Assembly (NCBI RefSeq): GCF_023242475.1
Contig: NZ_JALJFG010000010.1
Coordinates: 1 to 64,000, forward strand
Direction of reading: 5' to 3'
DNA: 64,000 nucleotides
From: Pseudomonas sp. MWU15-20650
GTDB taxonomy: Bacteria; Pseudomonadota; Gammaproteobacteria; Pseudomonadales; Pseudomonadaceae
Each line of letters opens with the position of its first letter. Within the stretch, counting starts at the first letter, position 1. This document shows, in pieces, positions 26,701-35,276 of the stretch. A program made the translations under genes and the position numbers. The notes under the pieces were generated by a model. It was not told the DNA's origin, ran no database searches, and saw nothing but the letters and a program-made list of their open reading frames with translations.

Positions 26701-26924
26701 CGGGAGATTTCTTTGAGGGGCAGGAAGCCGTGGCGCTCGGAGCCGAAGTCGACAAAGGCAGCCTCAAGGCTTGGTTCGATGCGAGTAATACGGCCTTTAT
26801 AGATGTTGGCCTTCTTTTGCTCGCGTGCACCGGATTCGATGTCCAGGTCGTAGAGGCGTTGGCCATCTACCAGTGCAACACGCAACTCTTCGGGTTGAGT
26901 TGCGTTAATCAGCATTCTTTTCAT
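23745..26924 (-). CDS. rne: Ribonuclease E
   Basis: The main mRNA-decay and rRNA-processing endonuclease and scaffold of the degradosome. The 1059-residue protein starts [10 protein letters not shown]. It has an S1 domain (about residues 35-120), the catalytic DNase I-like part with [11 protein letters not shown], and the zinc link CPRCNGTG near residue 400. The disordered C-terminal half carries an amphipathic membrane segment ([16 protein letters not shown]), about 20 arginine-rich REERAP-type repeats, long Val/Glu/Pro/Ala tracts, and near the end an [10 protein letters not shown] motif. A frame starting 48 nt earlier lacks family support. Confidence 0.96.
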   Translation of the reverse strand: MKRMLINATQPEELRVALVDGQRLYDLDIESGAREQKKANIYKGRITRIEPSLEAAFVDFGSERHGFLPLKEISREYFKKAPEGRVNIKDVLSEGQEVIVQVEKEERGNKGAALTTFISLAGRYLVLMPNNPRAGGISRRIEGEERNELREALNGLIAPADMGLIVRTAGLGRSSEEMQWDLDYLLQLWTAIKEASLDRSAPFLIYQESNVIIRAIRDYLRQDIGEVLIDSVEAQDEALTFIRQVMPQYASKIKLYEDSVPLFNRFQIESQIETAFQRVVELPSGGSIVIDPTEALVSIDINSARATKGSDIEETALQTNLEAAEEIARQLRLRDIGGLIVIDFIDMTPAKNQRAVEEKVRECLEADRARVQVGRISRFGLLEMSRQRLRPSLGESSGIVCPRCNGTGIIRDVESLSLAILRLIEEEALKDRTAEVRAQVPIPVAAFLLNEKRNSITKIELRTRARIVILPNDHLETPHFEVQRLRDDSPEAHSGQSSYEIAAAAAEVEEVQPAAATRTLVRQEAAVKTAPARANAPVPTEVAAPVAAPAAMPEPSLFKGLVKSLVSLFATKEEPAAPVVVEKPATERPARNEERRNGRQQSRNRNGRRDEERKPREERAPREERAPREAREDTPTVAREERAPREERAPRTPRAPREDRKPRGEREERVRELREPLDAAPAVAAVAAVAAAAATSEERPARQPREERAPREERQPRPPREERQPRAEQAAASEEEVLTGEEQLQEDGQDNAEGDRPRRRSRGQRRRSNRRERQRDANGNVIEGSEEAGENAEAATHEPTAAELAAGLAVTAAVASSVISAPAEAQAHEQAERATAAVEETVAVEAPVVETPVVETPAVEAPVVEAITPIEAPVVPEVEVAPVRETQPEVEVAAAEPAPTVEPQPVVEVAVVDAVVVEAAPAVREVREEQTAFQWTAEPAAPAEEAPAPVVEEAPAPVAEVVEAPVVVAEPAPVVEAPVVAEVAAPVVEAAPASALTENGRAPNDPREVRRRRKEAEAAAAAAAAAPPAVEATPVPAPVAETVVEHKALEAEHEPKPLV

Positions 26925-27618
26925 GTTGTACCGTCGGTTTCCGGGCTGCCGGAAACGGCGTTCGGCACACACGACTTCTCACGGTCGGTGTCAGGTGCGT
27001 CAAGAGTGGTTGGCCACTCCAGTGTCCAGCAAAATCGGCCAATTGGGCCGGTATCGCGACGGACGCGTCCTGCTTGTTAGCGGTGGTGACAAAGGCACCA
27101 CTTCAACAAAAGCTAAGGTCAGGAGGAGGAATCAACCGGCGACTGTGGACGAGATGAAGCGTCTAAATATAAGCCTAGTGCTACACGGTCCGACGGTTGT
27201 GCATCTCCACCCTACACGTATCCCTGATAATTCGGGTGCTGCCGCGCGCAGAATCCGCAGCGGGTTGGCATTTACCGTGTTCTCCAATGGGGAGTCCACG
27301 CTCATGGCTAAACAAGACTAGGTGTGGGCGACTGCGCTCTCACTCAGCTCTTAACAGGCGTTGTTTCCGAAGCATTCGCCATGGTCTGGCTCAAGACTGA
27401 CTGCACTTTGTGAACTGGCCGTAAATATCGGCGCAGAACGCGAGTATTCACTCTGCTTTCTGCGCTCGCTTCAGGCCTCATGTCACCTGCGCTTGTTACA
27501 ATCTCGAGCCTTCCAGGGTGGCGAAAGCCCCGTAGGACGGCCTCGCGTCCTGATGAATTGCGATGGTCAGGGCCGGCAGTTTGCCGCTAATCCTCTGTCC
27601 AGGCCGCTTTTGGCGGCG
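26925..27618 (-). promoter_or_regulatory. Predicted ~0.7-kb 5' leader of rne
   Basis: No gene is evident between rne and rluC. If the promoter at 27625-27653 is right, this whole stretch is the rne leader. Visible stems include a perfect GTTTCCGG/CCGGAAAC hairpin (26937-26956) just before the start codon, AGTGG/CCACT near 27004, and GCCGC/GCGGC at 27603-27617 next to the transcription start. RNase E autoregulation through leader hairpins is established in E. coli, and a conserved rne leader motif (rne-II) has been reported in Pseudomonas. Confidence 0.55.
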
Positions 27619-27624
27619 TTCGCG

Positions 27625-27653
27625 ACTATAGCAGCAATGATTAAGTGCTTCAA
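27625..27653 (-). promoter_or_regulatory. Sigma-70 promoter, probably of rne
   Basis: On the minus strand TTGAAG (27653-27648), a 17-nt spacer and TATAGT (27630-27625) match the sigma-70 consensus well. Its -35 lies about 30 bp from the rluC start, so the two divergent transcripts begin almost back to back. Confidence 0.65.
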
Positions 27654-27682
27654 TTCCATAAAAAATTGTTATCATCGCCGGC

Positions 27683-28642
27683 ATGACGAATACCGCCCCC
27701 CAGACCCCCAGCGTCCAGCTGCTCGAGGTCTCGCCGGAATATGCCGGCCAACGCATCGATAATTTTCTTCTGGCCAGGCTCAAGGGCGTGCCCAAGACCT
27801 TGATCTACCGCATTTTGCGTAAAGGCGAAGTGCGCGTGAACAAGGGGCGCATCAAGCCTGAGTACAAGCTGCAGGCGGGCGATATCGTCCGTGTGCCGCC
27901 TGTGCGCGTGCCTGAGCGTGACGAGCCCGTGCCGCTGGCCCAGGGCCTGTTGCAGCGCCTGGAGGCGTCCATTGTCTACGAAGACAGCAAGCTGATCGTG
28001 ATCAACAAACCGTGCGGCATTGCGGTCCACGGTGGCAGCGGCCTGAACTTCGGTGTGATCGAAGCTTTCCGCCAGTTGCGCCCGGATGCCAAGGAACTGG
28101 AGCTGGTCCACCGCCTGGACCGGGATACCTCTGGCCTTTTGATGATCGCCAAGAAGCGCAGTATGTTGCGCCACCTGCACACCGCCCTGCGTGGCGATGG
28201 CGTGGACAAGCGCTACATGGCCTTGGTGCGTGGCCACTGGGCCAGCTCCATCAAGAGCGTCCGCGCGCCGTTGCAGAAGAGCAACCTGCGTTCCGGCGAA
28301 CGCATGGTGGAAGTGGACGAGGAGGGTAAAGAGGCCCTGACCCTGTTCAAGGTTCTGCGCCGCTTCGGCGACTTCGCCACCCTGGTCGAGGCCAAGCCGG
28401 TGACCGGGCGTACGCACCAGATTCGCGTGCACACCTTGCATGCCGGTCATTGCATCGCGGGCGATACCAAGTATGGCGACGAGGATTTCTCCAAGGAAAT
28501 TCGCGACTTGGGCGGCAAGCGCCTGTTCCTGCATGCCTACATGCTGACGGTGCCGCTGCCAGACGGTGGCGAGCTGAAGCTGCAGGCCCCTGTCGATGAG
28601 ATGTGGGCCAAGACCGTGGAGCGTTTGAGTGTCGCACCTTGA
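27683..28642 (+). CDS. rluC: 23S rRNA pseudouridine synthase RluC
   Basis: Isomerises uridines at three positions of 23S rRNA (955, 2504 and 2580 in E. coli numbering). The 319-residue protein has an N-terminal S4 RNA-binding domain (residues 20-75, [20 protein letters not shown]) and the RluA-type catalytic domain with [16 protein letters not shown], which contains the catalytic Asp. GRTHQIRVH lies further on. It is divergent from rne, as in E. coli. No clear ribosome-binding site precedes the ATG, and a TATCAT only 7 nt upstream suggests a very short leader. Confidence 0.94.
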   Translation: MTNTAPQTPSVQLLEVSPEYAGQRIDNFLLARLKGVPKTLIYRILRKGEVRVNKGRIKPEYKLQAGDIVRVPPVRVPERDEPVPLAQGLLQRLEASIVYEDSKLIVINKPCGIAVHGGSGLNFGVIEAFRQLRPDAKELELVHRLDRDTSGLLMIAKKRSMLRHLHTALRGDGVDKRYMALVRGHWASSIKSVRAPLQKSNLRSGERMVEVDEEGKEALTLFKVLRRFGDFATLVEAKPVTGRTHQIRVHTLHAGHCIAGDTKYGDEDFSKEIRDLGGKRLFLHAYMLTVPLPDGGELKLQAPVDEMWAKTVERLSVAP

Positions 28643-29291
28643 CTACAAGCTGCTGATCTTCGATTGGGACGGGACGCTGGCCAACTCCATTGGTCGGATT
28701 GTCGAATCGATGCACGTGGCGTCGACCCGTTCTGGCTTCGAGTTGTGCAGCGACCTGGCGGTCAAGGGCATCATCGGTCTGGGTTTGCCTGAAGCCATCC
28801 GCACCCTGTACCCGGACATCGACGACGACCAACTGATAGCGTTTCGGCAGCATTACGCCGATCACTACATCGCCCTCGAAGCTGAGCCTTCGCCGCTGTT
28901 CGATGGCGTGCGGCAATCCCTGGAGGTGTTCCGCGCCGAGGGGTATCACCTCGCCGTGGCCACCGGCAAGGCCCGTCGCGGGCTGGATCGGGTGCTCAAG
29001 GCCCACGGTTGGGAAGATTATTTCGACATTACCCGTGCAGCGGATGAAACCGCCAGCAAGCCCCATCCTCTGATGTTGGAGCAGATCCTGGCTCATTGCG
29101 GCGCCGCGCCGCGCCAGGCATTGATGGTGGGGGACGCGTCCTTCGACCTGATGATGGCGCGCAACGCCGGTATGGACAGCGTGGCGGTCAGCTATGGCGC
29201 TCAGTCCGCCCAAGTGTTGCAGCAGTACGAGCCCAGGCTGACGATTGATCATTTTTCCGAACTGCAAGCCTGGCTCAGCCGGGCTCAATAA
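28629..29291 (+). CDS. HAD-family hydrolase (phosphoglycolate phosphatase-like)
   Basis: A 220-residue haloacid dehalogenase-type phosphatase. Motif I is [10 protein letters not shown] with the nucleophile Asp, motif II ends in VATGK, and motif III/IV includes KPHP and [16 protein letters not shown]. The substrate cannot be read off. The GTG start, with GGAG 7 nt upstream, overlaps rluC by 14 bases, so it is translated from the rluC message. PA2974 of P. aeruginosa occupies the same place. Confidence 0.88.
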   Translation: MSHLDYKLLIFDWDGTLANSIGRIVESMHVASTRSGFELCSDLAVKGIIGLGLPEAIRTLYPDIDDDQLIAFRQHYADHYIALEAEPSPLFDGVRQSLEVFRAEGYHLAVATGKARRGLDRVLKAHGWEDYFDITRAADETASKPHPLMLEQILAHCGAAPRQALMVGDASFDLMMARNAGMDSVAVSYGAQSAQVLQQYEPRLTIDHFSELQAWLSRAQ

Positions 29292-29312
29292 GTCTTTGCT
29301 GGGGTTAATGGC

Positions 29313-30296
29313 ATGAGTGACGAGTGGAAAGCGCCCGAAAAGGCTGAAAGCAGTGATGATAAAAGCTGGAAACTGCTGGAGAAGACCCTGCTGGCCAGCG
29401 TTCAGGAACAACGTCGTTCGCGGCGCTGGGGGATTTTCTTCAAATTGCTGACCTTCGTTTATCTGCTCGGCATGCTGGCGCTGTTCAGTCCGCTGATGGA
29501 TATGGAAAAAAGTGCCACCCGTGGCGCTCACTACACTGCCTTGATCGACGTGCGCGGAGTGATTGCCGACAAGGAGTCCGCCAGCGCCGACAATATCGTC
29601 AGCAGCCTGCGCGCCGCGTTTGAAGACACCAAGGTCAAGGCCGTGATCCTGCGCATCAACAGTCCGGGCGGCAGCCCTGTGCAGTCGGGCTATGTGTACG
29701 ACGAAATTCGCCGCCTGCGGGCGCTGCACCCGGATACCAAGCTCTACGCCGTGATTTCTGACCTGGGTGCCTCGGGTGCCTATTACATTGCCAGCGCTGC
29801 TGACCAGATCTACGCCGATAAGGCCAGCCTGGTCGGTTCCATTGGCGTGACGGCGGCGGGTTATGGTTTTGTCGGCACCATGGAGAAACTGGGGGTTGAG
29901 CGTCGCACCTACACCTCGGGTGAGCACAAGTCGTTCCTTGACCCCTTCCAGCCGCAAAAGGCCGATGAAACCCAGTTCTGGCAAGGCGTCCTGGACACGA
30001 CCCATCGTCAGTTCATTGCCAGCGTGAAGCAGGGGCGTGGCGATCGGCTGAAGGATAAAGACCATCCGGAGCTGTTCTCCGGGCTGGTCTGGTCGGGCGA
30101 GCAGGCGTTGCCGCTGGGCTTGATCGATGGCCTGGGCAGTGCCAGTTCGGTGGCGCGGGATGTGATTGGCGAGAAAGAGTTGGTGGATTTTACGGTTGAG
30201 GAATCGCCGTTCGATCGTTTCTCCAAGAAGCTTGGTGCCAGTGTGGCTGAGAAGCTGGCCTTGTACATGGGCTTCCAGGGCCCGACGCTGCGCTGA
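29313..30296 (+). CDS. S49-family membrane peptidase (SppA/SohB-like)
   Basis: A 327-residue signal-peptide peptidase-like protein. One transmembrane segment near residues 43-62 anchors a periplasmic serine protease domain. The catalytic Ser lies in DLGASGAYYIASAAD and the general-base Lys in SGEHKSFLDPF. NSPGGSP contributes to the fold. It is third in the rluC-HAD-sppA group, 22 bases after the HAD gene, and is followed by a REPIN. The short form has a single S49 domain, unlike the double-length E. coli SppA. Confidence 0.88.
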   Translation: MSDEWKAPEKAESSDDKSWKLLEKTLLASVQEQRRSRRWGIFFKLLTFVYLLGMLALFSPLMDMEKSATRGAHYTALIDVRGVIADKESASADNIVSSLRAAFEDTKVKAVILRINSPGGSPVQSGYVYDEIRRLRALHPDTKLYAVISDLGASGAYYIASAADQIYADKASLVGSIGVTAAGYGFVGTMEKLGVERRTYTSGEHKSFLDPFQPQKADETQFWQGVLDTTHRQFIASVKQGRGDRLKDKDHPELFSGLVWSGEQALPLGLIDGLGSASSVARDVIGEKELVDFTVEESPFDRFSKKLGASVAEKLALYMGFQGPTLR

Positions 30297-30322
30297 TGTC
30301 TCGGCTCTGACGCAGTTCAAGA

Positions 30323-30411
30323 TGTGGGAGCGGGCTTGCTCGCGAATGCGGAGTGTCAGTCACTGAAGATTTGGCTGATTCATCGCCTTCGCGAGCAAGC
30401 CCGCTCCCACA
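30323..30411. repeat. REPIN between sppA-like gene and yceF
   Basis: TGTGGGAGCGGGCTTGCTCG (starting 30323) is inverted as CGAGCAAGCCCGCTCCCACA ending at 30411, with about 50 bp of unrelated sequence between. It lies between the convergent sppA-like and yceF genes and has no gene of its own. Confidence 0.9.
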
Positions 30412-30429
30412 GTTGATTTCGTGGTGGGC

Positions 30430-31008
30430 CTAAGGGATTTGTGCGCCTTCGGCCAGGAGCATATCCACCAGTCGAATCAGCGGTAGCCCAACAAGGCTGG
30501 TCGCATCCGGTCCTTCAGTACTCTGAAACAGACTCACGCCCAGCCCTTCAGCCTTGAAGCTGCCGGCGCAGTCATACGGTTGCTCGATCCGCAGGTAGCG
30601 CTCAATGCGTTCCACGTCCAGCTCGCGCATGTGCACGGTGAACGGCACGCAGTCGACCTGGCAATGCCCTGTCTCGCTGTTCAGCAGTGCCAGCCCGGTG
30701 AGGAAGCTCACACGTTTTCCGCTGGCCGCCAGCAGTTGCTCGCGGGCATTCTCGACTGTATGCGGCTTGCCGATGATCCGCCCTTCAAGTGCGGCCACCT
30801 GGTCCGAACCGATAATCAAATGCCCAGGATGGCTGGCGGCGAGGGCGCGGGCCTTTTGTTCGGCCAGGCGCTTGACCAGCTCAACGGCCGATTCATCCGG
30901 GTGGTGGCTTTCGTCGATATCCGGCGAGCTGCAGGTGAACGGCAAGTGCAGGCGGCTCAGCAATTCCCGGCGATAAACCGAGCTGGATGCGAGTAATAAA
31001 GGCAGCAT
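30430..31008 (-). CDS. yceF: Maf-family 7-methyl-GTP pyrophosphatase
   Basis: A 192-residue house-cleaning nucleotide pyrophosphatase. Family signatures: LASSSVYRRELLSRL at the N-terminus, IIGSDQVAALEG (catalytic Asp), and YDCAGSFKAEGLG. The YceF subgroup, which hydrolyses m7GTP, lies next to yceD-rpmF, as here. The ATG at 31008 has GAGGAG 6-7 nt upstream; longer frames run through the divergent yceD promoter and are rejected. Confidence 0.92.
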   Translation of the reverse strand: MLPLLLASSSVYRRELLSRLHLPFTCSSPDIDESHHPDESAVELVKRLAEQKARALAASHPGHLIIGSDQVAALEGRIIGKPHTVENAREQLLAASGKRVSFLTGLALLNSETGHCQVDCVPFTVHMRELDVERIERYLRIEQPYDCAGSFKAEGLGVSLFQSTEGPDATSLVGLPLIRLVDMLLAEGAQIP

Positions 31009-31076
31009 GGACGTCTCCTCAAGGCAGCCGCAGATTCTAGCCGGGCGACCGGCTGACGCACAGGGCTGAATTTCCT

Positions 31077-31104
31077 TTGACATGGCTGGGTGCATCCCTA
31101 TAAT
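31077..31104 (+). promoter_or_regulatory. Consensus sigma-70 promoter of the yceD-rpmF-plsX-fab operon
   Basis: TTGACA (31077-31082), a 16-nt spacer and TATAAT (31099-31104): both hexamers are perfect. The start of transcription should be near 31110-31112, only 2-4 nt before the yceD ATG. Confidence 0.92.
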
Positions 31105-31113
31105 GCTGCGCCT

Positions 31114-31644
31114 ATGTTGAATGACCCGATTCCACCTCACGTTGACCCGCGCAAATTGGCAGATCGTGGCACTTCCCTTCAAGGTGAATTGCCGCTGGCC
31201 GATTTGGAGAGACTCTGCGACCCGCTTTCCGACACTGTCGGTACGGTGCAGGCCAAATTTGTTTTTGAACGAGATGAACGTAAATCTGTGGTAATCCACA
31301 GCTTTATCGACACCGAGGTCAAAATGGTTTGCCAGCGTTGTCTTGAGCTGGTCACCCTGCCGATCCACAGCGAGTGCAGTTATGCTGTGGTGAAGGAGGG
31401 TGCGAATACCCAGTCGTTGCCGAAAGGTTATGACGTGCTGGAACTGGGCGAAGATCCTTTGGATCTGCATGCACTGATCGAGGAGGAGCTTCTGCTCGCC
31501 TTGCCCATTGTGCCTGCTCATCATCCGGAAGAATGCCAGCAGCCGGCGGGCCTCGATGACGAGCCCGAACCGAGCGAGGACGAGGTAACGCGGTCCAACC
31601 CGTTCAGTGTATTGGCGCAGTTAAAGCGTGACCCAAACGTTTAG
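31114..31644 (+). CDS. yceD: YceD/DUF177 family protein
   Basis: A 176-residue protein, proposed in bacteria and plastids to act in 23S rRNA accumulation and ribosome assembly. CQRCLE is the conserved metal-type motif of the family, and the C-terminal part NPFSVLAQLK is also typical. Homologues begin MLNDPIPPHVDPRKLADR, supporting this ATG over one 24 nt upstream that lies inside the -10 box region. There is no ribosome-binding site, so its mRNA is probably leaderless. First gene of the operon. Confidence 0.92.
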   Translation: MLNDPIPPHVDPRKLADRGTSLQGELPLADLERLCDPLSDTVGTVQAKFVFERDERKSVVIHSFIDTEVKMVCQRCLELVTLPIHSECSYAVVKEGANTQSLPKGYDVLELGEDPLDLHALIEEELLLALPIVPAHHPEECQQPAGLDDEPEPSEDEVTRSNPFSVLAQLKRDPNV

Positions 31645-31657
31645 GAGTTAATCAATT

Positions 31658-31840
31658 ATGGCTGTTCAGCAGAACAAAAAATCCCGCTCTGCCCGTGACA
31701 TGCGTCGTTCGCACGACGCCCTGACGGCAAGCACTCTGTCCGTAGAAAAGACCACTGGTGAAATTCACCTGCGTCACCACGTATCGCCAGAAGGCGTATA
31801 CCGTGGCCGTAAAGTGATCGACAAGGGCGCTGACGAGTAA
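31658..31840 (+). CDS. rpmF: 50S ribosomal protein L32
   Basis: A 60-residue ribosomal protein that begins [20 protein letters not shown] and ends with [11 protein letters not shown], diagnostic for L32. It lacks the zinc-binding cysteines seen in some other L32 forms. The ribosome-binding site TTAGGAG (31641-31647) stands 10 nt before the ATG and lies in a stretch that resembles the acpP leader. Co-transcribed with yceD and plsX. Confidence 0.96.
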   Translation: MAVQQNKKSRSARDMRRSHDALTASTLSVEKTTGEIHLRHHVSPEGVYRGRKVIDKGADE

Positions 31841-31844
31841 TCAC

Positions 31845-32855
31845 TTGTCTGCTCAAGTCATCGCGATTGACGCAATGGGCGGGGACTTCGGTCCCCGCAG
31901 CATTGTTCAGGCCAGCATTGCCAGCCTGTCTGCAACGCCCTCGCTGCACCTGACCCTTGTCGGTCAACCCTCCCTTCTTGAAGAATTGATTGCCAGCCAT
32001 CCGGCGGTGGATCGCGCGCGCCTGACGATTACGCCGGCCAGCGAAGCCATCAGTATGGATGAAAAGCCGGCTGCGGCCCTGCGTGGCAAGCCCGACTCTT
32101 CAATGCGGGTGGCCCTGGAGCTGTTGCGTGATGGCAAGGTGCAGGCGTGTGTCAGTGCGGGCAATACCGGCGCATTGATGGCGTTGTCGCGGCATGTGCT
32201 CAAGACCCTCCCAGGCATTGACCGACCGGCGATGGTGGCGGCGATTCCTACGCAGAACGGCTACTGCCAGTTGCTGGACCTGGGCGCCAACGTCGATTGC
32301 AGTGCCGAGCATCTGTTCCAGTTCGCCGTGATGGGCTCGGTGGCCGCCGAAGCGCTGGGCGTGGCTCGGCCACGGGTGGCCTTGCTGAATATCGGAACCG
32401 AAGACATCAAGGGCAATCAGCAGGTCAAGCTCGCCGCCACGTTGTTGCAGGGCGCGCGGGGTTTGAACTACATCGGCTTCGTCGAAGGTGACGGCTTGTA
32501 TCGTGGTGAGGCGGATGTGGTGGTGTGTGACGGATTTGTCGGCAATATCCTGCTCAAGTCCAGTGAAGGGCTGGCGACCATGATTGCCGCGCGTATCGAG
32601 GCTTTGTTCAAACGCAACCTGGCGTCGCGTCTGGTAGGGGGCTTGGCGCTGCCGCTGATGCGCCGGTTGCAGGCTGACCTGGCGCCCGCACGGCATAACG
32701 GGGCGAGCTTCCTGGGCCTGCAGGGCATTGTAGTCAAGAGCCACGGCTCGGCAGGTGTGGAGGGCTTTCAGAGTGCGATTGCGCGGGCCCTGATCGAGAT
32801 CCAGGAAAATCTGCCGCAACGCTTGCACGGCCGTCTTGAGGATCTGTTGCCTTAG
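31845..32855 (+). CDS. plsX: Phosphate acyltransferase PlsX
   Basis: Converts acyl-ACP to acyl-phosphate, the first step of phospholipid synthesis through PlsY. The 336-residue protein starts at TTG just 4 bases after rpm[14 protein letters not shown] at residue 5 onward is the conserved PlsX N-terminus, so no later start is possible. [10 protein letters not shown] and [10 protein letters not shown] are family blocks. The TTG start with a weak ribosome-binding site suggests translation coupled to rpmF. Confidence 0.95.
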   Translation: MSAQVIAIDAMGGDFGPRSIVQASIASLSATPSLHLTLVGQPSLLEELIASHPAVDRARLTITPASEAISMDEKPAAALRGKPDSSMRVALELLRDGKVQACVSAGNTGALMALSRHVLKTLPGIDRPAMVAAIPTQNGYCQLLDLGANVDCSAEHLFQFAVMGSVAAEALGVARPRVALLNIGTEDIKGNQQVKLAATLLQGARGLNYIGFVEGDGLYRGEADVVVCDGFVGNILLKSSEGLATMIAARIEALFKRNLASRLVGGLALPLMRRLQADLAPARHNGASFLGLQGIVVKSHGSAGVEGFQSAIARALIEIQENLPQRLHGRLEDLLP

Positions 32856-33000
32856 GCGAATTGGCTCGGGAGTGCTTAAATGTGACCGGCCAGTTCAATT
32901 GACCATCCAATCTGTCAGTTTCGTGCGCTCCCACCCTTGGGATTCATCTCAAGATCGGGAGCGACCATTTTTGACGACCCGATCATTAGGGGCTTGTTAC

Positions 33001-33939
33001 ATGTCTACATCCCTCGCATTCGTCTTTCCAGGGCAGGGTTCGCAGTCCCTCGGCATGTTGGCCGAGCTGGGCGCGCAATATCCGCTGATCCTGGAAACTT
33101 TCAAGGAAGCCTCCGACGCCCTGGGTTACGACCTGTGGGCACTGACCCAGCAAGGGCCGGAAGAGCAACTCAATCAAACCGATAAAACCCAGCCGGCCAT
33201 CCTGACCGCTTCGATCGCCCTGTGGCGCTTGTGGCTGGCGGAAGGCGGCGCCCGCCCTGCATTTGTGGCCGGTCACAGCCTGGGTGAATACAGCGCCCTG
33301 GTGGCGGCGGGCAGCCTGACCCTCGGTGAAGCGGTCAAGCTGGTCGAGCGTCGTGGCCAGTTGATGCAGGAGGCCGTTCCGGCAGGGCAGGGCGGTATGG
33401 CTGCTATCCTGGGCTTGGACGACGCAGTGGTGATCCAAGCCTGCGCCGAAGCGGCACAAGGCGAGGTGGTCAGTGCGGTGAACTTCAACTCCCCTGGCCA
33501 GGTGGTGATCGCCGGCGCCAAGGCGGCGGTTGATCGTGCCATCGAAGGCTGCAAGGCCCGTGGTGCCAAGCGTGCCTTGCCATTGCCGGTGAGCGTGCCG
33601 TCGCACTGCGAGCTGATGCGCCCGGCGGCCGAGCGGTTTGCCGAGTCCATCGCTGCGATCAACTGGCAGGCACCGCAGATCCCGCTGGTGCAGAACGTCA
33701 GCGCAGCGGTTGCATTGGATCTTGAAACGCTCAAGCGCGACCTGCTGGAGCAGCTCTACAAGCCGGTACGCTGGGTTGAGTCGGTCCAGACCCTGGCCGC
33801 CAATGGCGCCACTGAGCTGGTCGAGTGCGGCCCGGGCAAGGTCCTGGCTGGCTTGAACAAGCGCTGCGCCGACGGTGTGTCGACCGCGAACCTCAATACC
33901 CCGGATGCCTTCGCTGCCGCCCGCGCGGCACTGGCCTGA
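33001..33939 (+). CDS. fabD: Malonyl-CoA:ACP transacylase
   Basis: Loads malonate onto ACP for fatty acid synthesis. The 312-residue protein shows FVFPGQGSQ at the N-terminus, the catalytic Ser in GHSLGEYSALV and the catalytic His in PVSVPSHCELM. The ATG at 33001 is preferred over upstream in-frame codons because homologues start MSTSLAFVFPGQGSQ. The 145-base gap after plsX contains a GATCGGG/CCCGATC stem (32953-32984). fabH, which separates plsX and fabD in E. coli, is absent. Confidence 0.96.
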   Translation: MSTSLAFVFPGQGSQSLGMLAELGAQYPLILETFKEASDALGYDLWALTQQGPEEQLNQTDKTQPAILTASIALWRLWLAEGGARPAFVAGHSLGEYSALVAAGSLTLGEAVKLVERRGQLMQEAVPAGQGGMAAILGLDDAVVIQACAEAAQGEVVSAVNFNSPGQVVIAGAKAAVDRAIEGCKARGAKRALPLPVSVPSHCELMRPAAERFAESIAAINWQAPQIPLVQNVSAAVALDLETLKRDLLEQLYKPVRWVESVQTLAANGATELVECGPGKVLAGLNKRCADGVSTANLNTPDAFAAARAALA

Positions 33940-33976
33940 ACGCTTGATCCCGATTCTGAACTTAGGAGAAGCCTGC

Positions 33977-34720
33977 ATGAGTCTGCAAGGTAAAGTTGCA
34001 CTGGTCACCGGCGCAAGCCGTGGCATTGGCCAGGCGATCGCCCTGGAGCTGGGCCGTCAGGGCGCCGTTGTCATCGGTACTGCCACTTCCGCTTCGGGCG
34101 CCGAGCGTATCGCCGCGACCCTGAAGGAAAACGGCGTTCAGGGCACAGGTCTTGAGCTGAATGTGACCAGCGATGAGTCCGTTGCCGCTGTGCTGGCCGA
34201 GATTACCGCGCAGTTCGGCGCGCCGGCGATTCTGGTCAACAACGCCGGTATCACCCGCGACAACCTGATGATGCGCATGAAAGACGACGAGTGGTACGAC
34301 GTGGTCGACACCAACTTGAACAGTCTGTTTCGCCTGTCCAAGGGTGTTTTGCGCGGCATGACCAAGGCGCGTTGGGGCCGAATTATCAATATTGGCTCCG
34401 TAGTGGGTGCCATGGGCAACGCAGGCCAAGTAAACTACGCCGCCGCCAAGGCCGGTCTGGAAGGTTTCAGCCGTGCACTGGCGCGTGAAGTCGGCTCGCG
34501 GTCGATTACGGTCAACTCGGTGGCTCCAGGGTTCATCGACACCGATATGACCCGCGAACTGCCCGAGGCACAGCGTGAGGCGTTGCTGACGCAGATTCCG
34601 CTGGGCCGTCTGGGCCAGGCTCAAGAGATCGCGAATGTGGTCACTTTCCTGGCATCCGACGGTGCGGCATACGTGACTGGGGCTACAATCCCGGTTAACG
34701 GCGGGATGTACATGAGTTAA
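33977..34720 (+). CDS. fabG: 3-oxoacyl-ACP reductase FabG
   Basis: NADPH-dependent reductase of the elongation cycle, a 247-residue short-chain dehydrogenase. Cofactor motif TGASRGIG, structural NNAG, and the catalytic Ser-Tyr-Lys in GSVVGAMGNAGQVNYAAAK are present. The start MSLQGKVALVTG follows TTAGGAG (33962-33968). It lies 37 bases after fabD. Confidence 0.96.
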   Translation: MSLQGKVALVTGASRGIGQAIALELGRQGAVVIGTATSASGAERIAATLKENGVQGTGLELNVTSDESVAAVLAEITAQFGAPAILVNNAGITRDNLMMRMKDDEWYDVVDTNLNSLFRLSKGVLRGMTKARWGRIINIGSVVGAMGNAGQVNYAAAKAGLEGFSRALAREVGSRSITVNSVAPGFIDTDMTRELPEAQREALLTQIPLGRLGQAQEIANVVTFLASDGAAYVTGATIPVNGGMYMS

Positions 34721-34890
34721 ATTGTGACGGATCGCTTCAAAAAAATGTCATACGAGCTGTCTAAAATCCGTTATAAAGCTGCAACTTAATTTATAGACAG
34801 GTGGCCGACCGGGTACAGGGTGAAGCTTTCAGTTGAAAAGCTGAAAAGGCTTTCTATACACTTACCCACTGGCCAGCTGCCTGAATTTGT

Positions 34891-34910
34891 CCATTAGGAG
34901 TTAAACAAGG
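34891..34910 (+). promoter_or_regulatory. acpP ribosome-binding region, predicted RgsA sRNA target
   Basis: This 20-nt segment contains the Shine-Dalgarno AGGAG and ends one base before the acpP AUG. It equals the plus-strand bases 41001-41020 at 19 of 20 positions. The sRNA at 40961-41078 is read from the opposite strand, so it can pair with this segment across its length with one U-U mismatch. The rest of the fabG-acpP gap (34721-34890) is A/T-rich and may hold a promoter, but none matches consensus well. Confidence 0.7.
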
Positions 34911-34911
34911 T

Positions 34912-35148
34912 ATGAGCACCATCGAAGAGCGCGTCAAGAAAATCGTTGCCGAGCAACTGGGCGTCAAAGAAGAAGAAGTGGTCAACACTGCTTCCTTCGT
35001 AGAAGACCTGGGTGCCGATTCCCTTGACACCGTTGAGCTGGTGATGGCTCTGGAAGAGGAATTCGAGACCGAAATCCCGGACGAAGAAGCTGAAAAAATC
35101 ACTACTGTTCAAGCTGCTATCGACTACGTTACTAGCCACCAGGCGTAA
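34912..35148 (+). CDS. acpP: Acyl carrier protein
   Basis: A 78-residue acidic carrier of fatty acyl chains. The phosphopantetheine attachment Ser is in [19 protein letters not shown]. The N-terminus [20 protein letters not shown] is typical. It sits between fabG and fabF, has its own terminator, and its ribosome-binding region is predicted to be a target of the sRNA near tatD. Confidence 0.98.
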   Translation: MSTIEERVKKIVAEQLGVKEEEVVNTASFVEDLGADSLDTVELVMALEEEFETEIPDEEAEKITTVQAAIDYVTSHQA

Positions 35149-35176
35149 TAGTTTGTAGTCGTCGCTTGCTGTCAGG

Positions 35177-35215
35177 GAAAAACCGCACTGCTGTAACGGC
35201 GTGCGGTTTTTTCTT
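35177..35215 (+). terminator. Rho-independent terminator after acpP
   Basis: AAAAACCGCAC pairs with GTGCGGTTTTTT around a 12-nt loop. It probably lets acpP be made in excess over fabF. Confidence 0.88.
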
Positions 35216-35276
35216 TAGCCCTGATGAAAAGTGAGCGTTGAAGCAAAGTGTCGTCATCAAGAAAAAGGAGAGTGCT

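Noticed and set aside
23739..27080. A 1113-codon open frame on the plus strand opposite rne
   Set aside because: It mirrors the repetitive, GC-rich C-terminal coding of rne, has a biased Gly/Phe/Arg composition, and shows no domain or start signal.
28347..30320. A 657-codon open frame on the minus strand opposite rluC, the HAD gene and the S49 peptidase gene
   Set aside because: It spans three well-supported genes on the other strand and has an arbitrary composition.
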